Shown piece by piece: positions 7,652 through 14,134 of a stretch of DNA of 14,186 nt (its first letter is position 1; every line of letters starts with the position of its first letter). Both the position numbers and the translations under genes were made by a program. The notes below the pieces were generated by a model. That model worked only from the letters and a program-made list of their open reading frames with translations. It ran no database searches and had not been told where the DNA came from. The DNA comes from an uncultured Amylibacter sp. Lineage in GTDB: Bacteria; Pseudomonadota; Alphaproteobacteria; Rhodobacterales; Rhodobacteraceae. The stretch spans positions 1-14,186 of the forward strand of contig CALDZS010000056.1 in the NCBI GenBank assembly GCA_937944065.1, written 5' to 3'.

Positions 7652-7657
7652 AAGGGA
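7652..7657 (+). promoter_or_regulatory. Ribosome binding site deciding the DUF3422 start
   Basis: AAGGGA sits 8 bases before the ATG at 7666. The open frame extends in the same phase back to 7354, inside the metallophosphoesterase gene. This Shine-Dalgarno sequence and the family N-terminus (HPLRDSAEAELHARPFP) place the true start at 7666. Confidence 0.65.
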
Positions 7658-7665
7658 CCATTCCC

Positions 7666-8958
7666 ATGCAGCTTACCGATCATCCGTTGCGCGACAGCGC
7701 CGAGGCTGAATTACACGCCCGCCCCTTTCCGCGTATTTCCGGCTCTTGTCTGGTGGCATTCTTGGCTGTCAAAATTCCCGCTCATACTGCTAACTCAGAT
7801 CGAAAGCTGGAAAAGGGTCACTTGAATGCGTTGCTGATACATCATGGGTTTGATCCGATCACCAATTCAGTGGGGCATTACTATCAGGAAAATGGTCGGT
7901 TAAAGATCAAGTATGAGCGCCACACCGAGTTTTCGACTTTCACAATCTTGCGCGAATATACTGGGAAACGTCCAGCGGGATCACCCATGGATGCATTTCC
8001 AACAGATTGGTTGACCGGTCTGGATCAGCTGCGCGTTACCTCGGCCTGTCTGGACGTCCGCGAAGTGGCTGACATCAACAAAGTGAGTGTTTTCGATAAT
8101 CCGTATTGCGAATTCAATTCAGAAAGCTTGTCCGTGTCGTCAGTTTTAGAAGGCGCAGCATTGATCATGTCAGACTTTGTTCGCAAAGATGATGGTCATA
8201 ACTATCTGACGGTTATCAAGGGGAAATCAACGGGTGCCCAACGCACTGGACGGATTGTTCAACGGTTGCTGGAACTGGAAAGCTATCGCAATATGTCATT
8301 TCTGGCCCTGCCCAAAGCGCGATCGATAGGTATCGACCTATCGCGTATCGAAGGAGAGCTGACTGGTCTAGTCGCGCAGATCAAGGGGGGGCAAAATCGG
8401 TCACAAACATTGCTGGATCGGTTGCTCGATATCTCGGCTGAGCTGGAAGGATTGATCGCAACCACAGATTATCGTTTCTCGGCCAGCCGAGCGTATAGTG
8501 CCATTGTTGATCAAAGGGTGCATGTCCTGCGCGAACTTCATGTGGGATCGCGACAAACATTCGAAGAGTTTCTAATGCGGCGTTTCGCCCCTGCCATGCG
8601 CACCTGCGAGGCGACGCATGTGCGTCTGAATGCTTTGGCAGCACGTGCCGCACGCGCTGCGGATTTATTGCGCACTCGTGTTGAAGTGACGCAAAGCCAG
8701 CAAAACCAAGCGGTGCTGAAAAGCATGGACGCGCGCGCCAATTTGCAATTGCGCCTACAAAGCACGGTGGAAGGCCTGTCAGTTGTTGCAATCAGTTATT
8801 ACGCAGTCAGTCTGTTGGCTGGGGTGCTGACCCCGTTTGGAGACATGGTTGGTATATCTAAATACATGATAACCGCACTGGTAACCGTGCCTGTCGTTCT
8901 AGTGATCTGGATGGCGATCCGCCGTATTCGCGCGCGCCATTCGCAGCCACATGGATAA
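7666..8958 (+). CDS. DUF3422 family membrane-anchored protein of unknown function
   Basis: 430 residues from the ATG at 7666. The N-terminal HPLRDSAEAELHARPFPRI and the later KIKYERHTEFSTFTI are hallmark segments of the DUF3422 family, common in alphaproteobacteria. The middle part is mostly helical (residues about 200-365), with heptad-like leucine, alanine and arginine patterns that suggest coiled coil. The C-terminus has two hydrophobic helices at about 371-389 and 400-419, followed by a basic tail (RRIRARH), so it is probably a C-terminally anchored inner-membrane protein with a large cytoplasmic domain. No catalytic motif is recognisable. A run of seven G (8385-8391) lies inside the gene. 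It follows the metallophosphoesterase by 136 bases and precedes idi by 40 bases on the same strand. The function is unknown. Confidence 0.88.
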   Translation: MQLTDHPLRDSAEAELHARPFPRISGSCLVAFLAVKIPAHTANSDRKLEKGHLNALLIHHGFDPITNSVGHYYQENGRLKIKYERHTEFSTFTILREYTGKRPAGSPMDAFPTDWLTGLDQLRVTSACLDVREVADINKVSVFDNPYCEFNSESLSVSSVLEGAALIMSDFVRKDDGHNYLTVIKGKSTGAQRTGRIVQRLLELESYRNMSFLALPKARSIGIDLSRIEGELTGLVAQIKGGQNRSQTLLDRLLDISAELEGLIATTDYRFSASRAYSAIVDQRVHVLRELHVGSRQTFEEFLMRRFAPAMRTCEATHVRLNALAARAARAADLLRTRVEVTQSQQNQAVLKSMDARANLQLRLQSTVEGLSVVAISYYAVSLLAGVLTPFGDMVGISKYMITALVTVPVVLVIWMAIRRIRARHSQPHG

Positions 8959-8998
8959 AAGGCTTGTCAAACCAAGTTGAATATCCCAAATCCCACTT

Positions 8999-9538
8999 AT
9001 GACCCAGCCGCCCTTAAAAGACATAATGATCCCAGCTTGGATAGACGGAGTATTGACCCCAGTCGAGAAACTGTCCGTGCATCAACGTGGGTTACGACAC
9101 AAAGCCATATCCGTCTTTTTGTTATGTGATGGCGAGATCATGTTGCAAAAGCGCGCCCTGGGAAAATATCACACACCCGGCTTATGGGCCAACGCGGTTT
9201 GTACTCATCCATTGTGGGACGAACAGAGCATGGACACAGCCAAGCGCCGCTTAACCGAAGAGTTGGGCATCAAGAATGTTGATCTGACGTTTCGTCGAAC
9301 CCTAGAATATCGCGCCGACGTGGGCGAAGGATTGGTCGAGCACGAGGTCGTCGATCTGTTCACAGGTGCCGTCGCGCGCGATGTGACTATAGACCTGAAT
9401 GCAGAAGAAGTTTCCGACATCCGATGGATCGGTTTGCAGGACTTAACCGCTGAAATCGCAGCATCGCCAGATATTTTCACACCATGGCTGAAAATTTATA
9501 TGGCCGACTATTCGGAGTCGATTATCGACCTGACCTGA
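8999..9538 (+). CDS. idi: Isopentenyl-diphosphate delta-isomerase, type I (Nudix)
   Basis: 179 residues, matching bacterial type I enzymes. It interconverts isopentenyl and dimethylallyl diphosphate, balancing precursors for carotenoids, quinones and undecaprenol. His28 and His34 (VHQRGLRHKAIS) match the first metal ligands. Cys68 in WANAVCTHP is the catalytic cysteine and His70 a further ligand. Glu88 in RRLTEELG belongs to the Nudix box. Glu114 and Glu116 in VEHEVVDLF match the metal and catalytic glutamates of the E. coli enzyme (Glu114, Glu116). WANAVCTHP replaces the more usual NACCxHP, with the essential cysteine kept. No Shine-Dalgarno sequence is evident in the 40-base gap after the DUF3422 gene, so co-transcription is likely. 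The gene ends just before a strong hairpin terminator. Confidence 0.95.
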   Translation: MTQPPLKDIMIPAWIDGVLTPVEKLSVHQRGLRHKAISVFLLCDGEIMLQKRALGKYHTPGLWANAVCTHPLWDEQSMDTAKRRLTEELGIKNVDLTFRRTLEYRADVGEGLVEHEVVDLFTGAVARDVTIDLNAEEVSDIRWIGLQDLTAEIAASPDIFTPWLKIYMADYSESIIDLT

Positions 9539-9549
9539 GGTCCCTGAAC

Positions 9550-9583
9550 AAAAAAAAGGCCGCGATATTTCGCGGCCTTTCCC
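9550..9583. terminator. Bidirectional Rho-independent terminator between idi and the RTX gene
   Basis: A perfect 11-base inverted repeat (AAAGGCCGCGA, 9555-9565, and TCGCGGCCTTT, 9570-9580) encloses a TATT loop. An eight-base A tract (9550-9557) runs into the left arm, giving a U tract for minus-strand transcripts. The right arm ends in TTT for plus-strand transcripts. It sits 12 bases after the idi stop and about 15 bases beyond the stop of the convergent RTX gene, so it can end both messages. By tract length it looks stronger for the RTX direction. Confidence 0.88.
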
Positions 9584-9598
9584 GTAATTTGGTGTGGA

Positions 9599-10813
9599 TC
9601 AGTCTACAAGAACACACTCTTCAAGTTCTGGAACATCCAGCAAATCTTGGAATGGCTGGAAATCGACAGTCGGTACAATCGAACTAATGCAGCCGTTACT
9701 GTTAACACTGTAAGTGAAATCTTCGAACACCAATGTTTCAACTGATTTCAAATAGTCCTGTGTTTCGTCGTTAACGACTTTCACCTTACTACCTGATCTG
9801 CCAATTGTATAATCTTCGGCTAGGCCTGCAAAGAACGCAGTATCATGCCCGTCGCCACCTTTGATATAATCACAGCCAGCACCGCCGTGAAGAATGTCGT
9901 CGCCATCGCCACCGTAAACTTTATCGTTGCCGGCACCGCCCAACATTTTGTCATTGTCGTCGCCGCCATACATCTTGTCTTTGCCGTCACCACCAAGCAT
10001 TCGATCGTCGCCAGCTTCGCCATACATCTTGTCGTTACCAATGCCGCCGTAAACGTCGTCTATACCAGCGCCCGCTTTTAAATAATCATTGCCAGCACCG
10101 CCAGCAACGCAGTCATCGCCTTCGCCGCCATAGATGCAATCACTGTCGTCATTGCCGTTCAGAACATCGTCGCCGTCACCACCAAAGAGATAATCGCAAC
10201 CGTCGCCGCCATTGACGAAATCATTGTCAGCACCGCCGTACAACTTGTCGTTGCCGTCGTCGCCCCACATTTTATCGTCACCAGCATCGCCGTACATTTC
10301 GTCTTTGCCTTCGCCGCCATACATCGTGTCGCCACCGTCGCCGCCAAACATCTCGTCATTACCGGCACCACCAGACATGCCGTCATTGCCAGTGCCGCCA
10401 AACATCTCGTCGTCACCCTCGCCGCCGAACATCGCGTCATTGCTGCCTCCGCCGTACAATACGTCGTCGCCGTCGCCCGCAACGATGTTGTTGCCGCCTT
10501 CGGTGCCTGTCAATGTGTCATCACAGTTGATACCAATGATATCGCTATTCTCGATATCACGCTCGAACGGTGCTATCGGTGGAACGATCGCAGGCGAGTC
10601 GTCGCATGTAGGTGTGTTCCAACTGTTGCAATTGGATTTGGTCCACGTTTTGCAACCGAACTTGTATTTGCTACCACCGCAATCGGAAGAATAGCTGCTG
10701 TAATTGTTGTAGCATTTGTAGCTGTAGTAGGATTTGTAATTGCAAAGCTTGTTGTGGCTGTAGCTCTGCTTGTAGCTGTATTTACTGTAGCAGCTTTTAT
10801 AGTAATAAGTCAT
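9599..10813 (-). CDS. RTX calcium-binding repeat protein with Tyr/Ser/Lys/Cys-rich N-terminal tail
   Basis: 404 residues in three parts. Residues 1-72 are low complexity, with 15 Tyr and 12 Ser in the first 50 and seven Cys in the first 70; YSYK occurs twice (12-15, 30-33). A proline-containing linker (73-113) leads into 24 consecutive nonapeptides (114-329) of the form x-G-x-D-x-U-x-G-G, such as DGDDVLYGG and AGNDKVYGG, with no break in register. Such repeats fold as a calcium-bound parallel beta-roll outside the cell. The C-terminus (330-404) has the usual post-RTX pattern (DYTIGRSGSKVKV, SVETLVFEDF) and ends ELEECVLVD, compatible with an uncleaved type I secretion signal. There is no N-terminal signal peptide and no recognisable enzyme domain. 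Cysteine (14 residues) and methionine are unusually frequent for an RTX protein. No ABC exporter or membrane-fusion gene is adjacent. An adhesive or matrix role is inference only. AGGG lies about 9 bases before the ATG. Confidence 0.9.
   Translation of the reverse strand: MTYYYKSCYSKYSYKQSYSHNKLCNYKSYYSYKCYNNYSSYSSDCGGSKYKFGCKTWTKSNCNSWNTPTCDDSPAIVPPIAPFERDIENSDIIGINCDDTLTGTEGGNNIVAGDGDDVLYGGGSNDAMFGGEGDDEMFGGTGNDGMSGGAGNDEMFGGDGGDTMYGGEGKDEMYGDAGDDKMWGDDGNDKLYGGADNDFVNGGDGCDYLFGGDGDDVLNGNDDSDCIYGGEGDDCVAGGAGNDYLKAGAGIDDVYGGIGNDKMYGEAGDDRMLGGDGKDKMYGGDDNDKMLGGAGNDKVYGGDGDDILHGGAGCDYIKGGDGHDTAFFAGLAEDYTIGRSGSKVKVVNDETQDYLKSVETLVFEDFTYSVNSNGCISSIVPTVDFQPFQDLLDVPELEECVLVD
9827..10474 (-). repeat. 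Tandem 27-base coding repeats (24 RTX units)
   Basis: Twenty-four in-frame units of 27 bases encode the RTX nonapeptides. On the plus strand they show as recurring CCGCC/CCACC and TCGTC/TCATT blocks at 27-base intervals. Units are diverged and not identical. Unit 24 (DGHDTAFFA) is degenerate and leads into the C-terminal domain. Confidence 0.9.
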
Positions 10814-11224
10814 CAGTGATCACCCTAATAATAGTTCAATTTAAGGCCTTCAGTCAAAAAAGACGAAGACATGTTACTCGGAAAATACAAACACAATCAT
10901 CGATCAAAAAACCCATATTTCAAGAGATCAACCTAGCATTTGATCATCATGTGGAACTGTATCTTTGTCCTATTGTTCATCCAAGCAACGTAGTCAGCCT
11001 GGTACCTTCAATGTTTACCAGCATAAGTTTTGTCGTCAAGGAAATGACACAATTAAACCCAATTTAGGATCAAATTTCCTTTCTAAAAACTTAACGCACT
11101 CTCATAAATTGTTAATTTTGTTAATAATTTTCCCTAGGTTGTACAAATGTGTCAAAATTGTGGCATCTTTAAGGTTCATGTGTCTTCAATCAAGGGTAAT
11201 TTCTCTTGTCGCAACCCCTTCAAT
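10814..11224. other. AT-rich divergent intergenic region between the RTX gene and recQ
   Basis: About 410 bases without a convincing gene; clearly more AT-rich than the flanks. It contains the RTX promoter candidate on the left. On the right is a tandem 9-base repeat, TTGTTAATT/TTGTTAATA (11109-11126). TTGTTA (11118-11123) with TACAAA (11142-11147) at 18 bases is a weak promoter candidate for recQ. The short plus-strand open frames here have no ribosome sites or recognisable protein motifs. I saw no tRNA, no terminator-like hairpin and no transposase remnant. Confidence 0.6.
10828..10857 (-). promoter_or_regulatory. Sigma70-like promoter candidate for the RTX gene
   Basis: On the minus strand TTGACT (10857-10852) and TATTAT (10833-10828) are each one mismatch from consensus, with an 18-base spacer. 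Only 14 bases separate the -10 from the start codon, so the message would have a leader of about 7 bases and would lose the AGGG ribosome site. Either translation is nearly leaderless or the working promoter lies further upstream. Confidence 0.4.
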
Positions 11225-13300
11225 ATGCGAGTCGAACTAGGGAATACTCTAATTGAAAGTCAGTGTGTGCACGCCTCGATATTAAAAGATGTTTTCGGGC
11301 ATGATGCCTTTCGGGCGGGCCAACAGGAAATTGTGGATGCAGTCATCGCCGGACGCGATGTTTTGGCAATCATGCCTACGGGCGGTGGCAAATCCCTGTG
11401 CTATCAAATGCCAGCGTTGCTGCGCGAGGGTGTCACAGTTGTAATATCTCCATTGATCGCCTTGATGCGCGACCAAGTCACCGCCTTGCGCGCGGCGGGC
11501 GTCAATGCGGGCGCGCTGACCAGTGGCAATACCGACGAAGAAATTGAAGAGGTGTTTCAAGCATTAGAGGACGGAGTCCTAAAGCTGCTTTATATTGCAC
11601 CTGAACGCTTGGCGAACCCTGGAACCAGCCTCATGTTGCGCAAGGTCGGCGTCTCGTTGATCGCTGTGGACGAGGCGCATTGCGTTTCGCAGTGGGGTCA
11701 TGATTTCCGTCCTGATTACCTGCGCATCGGCGCGTTGCGAGACGACCTCAATGTACCCCTTGCGGCATTTACAGCTACCGCCGATCAAGAGACCCGCGAT
11801 GAAATCTGTCAGCGCTTGTTCGCAAAATCCCCACCCGAATTGTTCCTGCGAGGCTTTGATCGCCCGAACATTCATCTGGCGTTTATGGCCAAGGCAACGC
11901 CGCGCGCGCAGGTTTTAAATTTTGTGAAAAAGCGCAAAGGTCATGCGGGCATTATCTATTGCGGATCACGTGCCAAATGCGAAACTCTGGCCCAAGCCTT
12001 GCGTGCCGAAGGTCATCAGGCAATGCATTATCATGCAGGCATGGAAGCAGAGAATCGGCGAATTGCCGAAGCGCGCTTTCAACGCGAAGATGGGCTGATC
12101 GTTTGCGCCACTGTGGCGTTCGGTATGGGCATCGACAAACCTGATATTCGATATGTTGTTCATGCTGATTTGCCAAAATCCATGGAAAGTTATTACCAAG
12201 AAATCGGGCGCGCAGGACGTGACGGTGCGGCGGCGGAAACCCTAACTCTTTACGGCGCTGACGACATTCGCTTGCGCCGCTCGCAAATAGACGAGGGCCT
12301 GGCTGATGCGGTGCGCAAACAGGCTGATCATGGTCGCCTGAATGCCTTACTAGGACTGGCCGAGGCGCGCGCCTGTCGTCGTCAGGTTTTACTCGGCTAT
12401 TTTGATGAAAGCTCCGAACCCTGCGGCAATTGCGATCTGTGCGATACACCACCCAAAATATTTGACGGCACCACCCATGTGCGCATGGCGCTGTCTGCAA
12501 TCCTGCGAACAGGCGAGTATTTCGGCGCTGGCCATTTGATTGATATTTTGCGCGGAAACCTGACTGACAAAGTTCGCACGAAAGGCCACCAAGACCTGCC
12601 GACCTTCGGTGTCGGAAAGGATTATTCTAAAGGGGAATGGCAAGCCGTGTTTCGCCAAATGATGGGGTATGATCTGATCCGTCCTGATGTCGAACGGTTC
12701 GGAGCGTTCCGCATGACACAGGCAGCGCGCCCAATCCTAAAGGGTGAGAAGTCTATCGATTTGCGGCGTGATACAATCGTAAAAGAATTACGCCGAACGG
12801 CGGCCGTGAAGGCGTTGGTTGCAGAAGAAGATGAACCGCTGCTGTCCGCATTGAAGGCCAAGCGCCGAGCACTAGCTGACGATTTACAGGCTCCTGCCTA
12901 TGTCGTGTTTCCAGATGCGACCCTGATCGCGATGGCCACATCAAAGCCGCGTGATTTGGATGGGTTCGCAGCCCTACCCGGTGTGGGTGCCAAAAAGCTG
13001 ACACGCTATGGCAAGGTTTTCCTAGAGGTGATTAACGGTGCGATGGCCGACGTTCATCCAGCACGGCGCAAATTGGCCGGGCGTGACGCAGGCGGACTTT
13101 ACGATCAATTGCAAAAGGCGCAGCTGACCCTATCCAAAGGCCACAGCGGATTGGACAAGCCGCTGGTCTGTTCTGCATCACTGCTGTCCAAAATAGCCGA
13201 GGTGAAACCGCAAGATATAGCCGCCATAGAGCGGCTTTTGGGTAGCAAATACGCAGACCGTTTTGGAGAGGCTTTTTTGGATATCATACGCGCTGACTAA
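11225..13300 (+). CDS. recQ: ATP-dependent DNA helicase RecQ
   Basis: 691 residues from the ATG at 11225. It is a 3'-5' superfamily 2 helicase for recombination and replication-fork repair. FRAGQQEIVDAV (29-40) is motif 0, PTGGGKS (51-57) Walker A, DEAH (149-152) motif II with CVSQWGHDFRPDY as the RecQ aromatic loop, FTATA (182-186) motif III, and YYQEIGRAGRDG (323-334) motif VI. Zinc-binding cysteines are 384, 400, 403 and 406. A winged-helix region follows (about 415-515). HRDC is at about 533-606, with APAYVVFPDATL and LPGVGAKKLTRYG. A further region of about 80 residues (610-691) ends in an HRDC-like helical segment, making it longer than E. coli RecQ (609) but in line with alphaproteobacterial forms. 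The start is uncertain. The frame is open back to an ATG at 11147, and a GTG at 11267 is also possible; none has a good Shine-Dalgarno sequence. Homology begins only near residue 20 (LKDVFGHDAFR). Confidence 0.95.
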   Translation: MRVELGNTLIESQCVHASILKDVFGHDAFRAGQQEIVDAVIAGRDVLAIMPTGGGKSLCYQMPALLREGVTVVISPLIALMRDQVTALRAAGVNAGALTSGNTDEEIEEVFQALEDGVLKLLYIAPERLANPGTSLMLRKVGVSLIAVDEAHCVSQWGHDFRPDYLRIGALRDDLNVPLAAFTATADQETRDEICQRLFAKSPPELFLRGFDRPNIHLAFMAKATPRAQVLNFVKKRKGHAGIIYCGSRAKCETLAQALRAEGHQAMHYHAGMEAENRRIAEARFQREDGLIVCATVAFGMGIDKPDIRYVVHADLPKSMESYYQEIGRAGRDGAAAETLTLYGADDIRLRRSQIDEGLADAVRKQADHGRLNALLGLAEARACRRQVLLGYFDESSEPCGNCDLCDTPPKIFDGTTHVRMALSAILRTGEYFGAGHLIDILRGNLTDKVRTKGHQDLPTFGVGKDYSKGEWQAVFRQMMGYDLIRPDVERFGAFRMTQAARPILKGEKSIDLRRDTIVKELRRTAAVKALVAEEDEPLLSALKAKRRALADDLQAPAYVVFPDATLIAMATSKPRDLDGFAALPGVGAKKLTRYGKVFLEVINGAMADVHPARRKLAGRDAGGLYDQLQKAQLTLSKGHSGLDKPLVCSASLLSKIAEVKPQDIAAIERLLGSKYADRFGEAFLDIIRAD

Positions 13301-13337
13301 CATTTCAATGATTTGGTCTTTTCCAAACAAACTGGCC

Positions 13338-13346
13338 TGCTATATC
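13338..13346 (+). promoter_or_regulatory. Possible extended -10 promoter of yaaA
   Basis: TGC followed by TATATC gives an extended -10 element (TGnTATAAT-like) 29 bases before the yaaA ATG, in the 75-base gap after recQ. There is no good -35 (TTTTCC at 16 bases), which extended -10 promoters can tolerate. I see no recognisable OxyR or Fur site. Confidence 0.3.
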
Positions 13347-13375
13347 TAACCCAAGTTTGAACGAGGATTTGAATT

Positions 13376-14134
13376 ATGTTGGCTGTTATCTCACCTGCAA
13401 AGAAAATGAACTTTGATGCGATCGACGGCATCGACGCAACTGATCCATTGTTTCAAAAAGATGCCAACACGCTCGCTAAGATCGCAAAAAAGCTATCAGT
13501 GTCAGACCTGCGTGCAATGATGAAAATATCAGAGCCGTTGGCCATACTGAACCGCGAACGGTTTCAGGCCTTTGCGCAAACCCCAACAGACTTGCAGACA
13601 AAACAAGCCGCCTTTGCTTTTGCAGGCGATACCTATGCGGGACTGCAAGCACAAGAACTGGATACAGCCGATCTTGATTATGCCCAAGACCATCTGCGTA
13701 TTCTGTCCGGTCTTTATGGTGTCTTGCGTCCGCTGGATCGGATTCAACCTTACCGTCTTGAAATGGGCCGTAAGCTACAGACCAAAGCGGGCGGAACCCT
13801 CTATGCGTATTGGGGCGACCGTATTGGTGCCGCGCTTGATGATGCGGCAGATGGTTCACCTGTTATCAACCTTGCTTCAAACGAATATTTCAAGGCTGCA
13901 GGAAAAAACATGTCATCGCAAATCATCACCCCGGCGTTCAAAGAAGAGCGCGGAAATGACCTGAAAATGATTGGACTTTTTGCCAAGAAAGCACGCGGCA
14001 TGATGGCTCGATTTATCATACAGAACCGCATTGAAAGCTTAGTTGATTTGAAAGAATTCAACGCCGAGGGGTATCGATTTCGCAAAGATCTTTCAGAAGA
14101 AACCAACTGGGTTTTCAGCCGCGTTACACCTTAG
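13376..14134 (+). CDS. yaaA: Peroxide stress protein YaaA (DUF328/UPF0246)
   Basis: 252 residues, typical length. The signature N-terminus MLAVISPAKKMNF is followed by LSGLYGVLRPLDRIQPYRLEMG, of which LYGVLRPLD is highly conserved. The C-terminal FNAEGYRF and KKARGMMARF segments are also family hallmarks. In E. coli, YaaA limits intracellular free iron and so Fenton damage under hydrogen peroxide stress, and binds DNA; it is cytosolic. There is no signal peptide or membrane helix. GAGGA about 8 bases before the ATG supports the start. It follows recQ after 75 bases on the same strand, with a possible promoter of its own. Its stop overlaps the stop of the convergent VOC-family gene by 4 bases. 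Confidence 0.94.
   Translation: MLAVISPAKKMNFDAIDGIDATDPLFQKDANTLAKIAKKLSVSDLRAMMKISEPLAILNRERFQAFAQTPTDLQTKQAAFAFAGDTYAGLQAQELDTADLDYAQDHLRILSGLYGVLRPLDRIQPYRLEMGRKLQTKAGGTLYAYWGDRIGAALDDAADGSPVINLASNEYFKAAGKNMSSQIITPAFKEERGNDLKMIGLFAKKARGMMARFIIQNRIESLVDLKEFNAEGYRFRKDLSEETNWVFSRVTP

Noticed and set aside
7354..7665. N-terminal extension of the DUF3422 frame into the metallophosphoesterase gene
   Set aside because: The upstream 104 codons overlap the C-terminal third of the phosphoesterase in another frame. The AAGGGA ribosome site and the family N-terminus place the start at 7666.
9827..10474. Regular repeat spacing resembling a CRISPR array
   Set aside because: Units are 27 bases long, contiguous without spacers, diverged, and in frame with a coding sequence. 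No cas gene is present.
9820..10694. Long open frames on both strands across the RTX repeats, some with proline/serine or threonine/methionine-rich repeats
   Set aside because: They are periodic shadows of the 27-base coding repeat. Only the 404-residue minus-strand frame makes RTX consensus and a sensible C-terminal domain.
10814..11146. Small plus-strand open frames (such as one ending near 11067) in the spacer before recQ
   Set aside because: The longest begins inside the RTX gene antisense and has no ribosome site. The spacer part is AT-rich with no protein-like pattern.
13313..13328. Short TTTGG...CCAAA hairpin after recQ as a terminator
   Set aside because: The stem is only five weak base pairs and has no following T tract.
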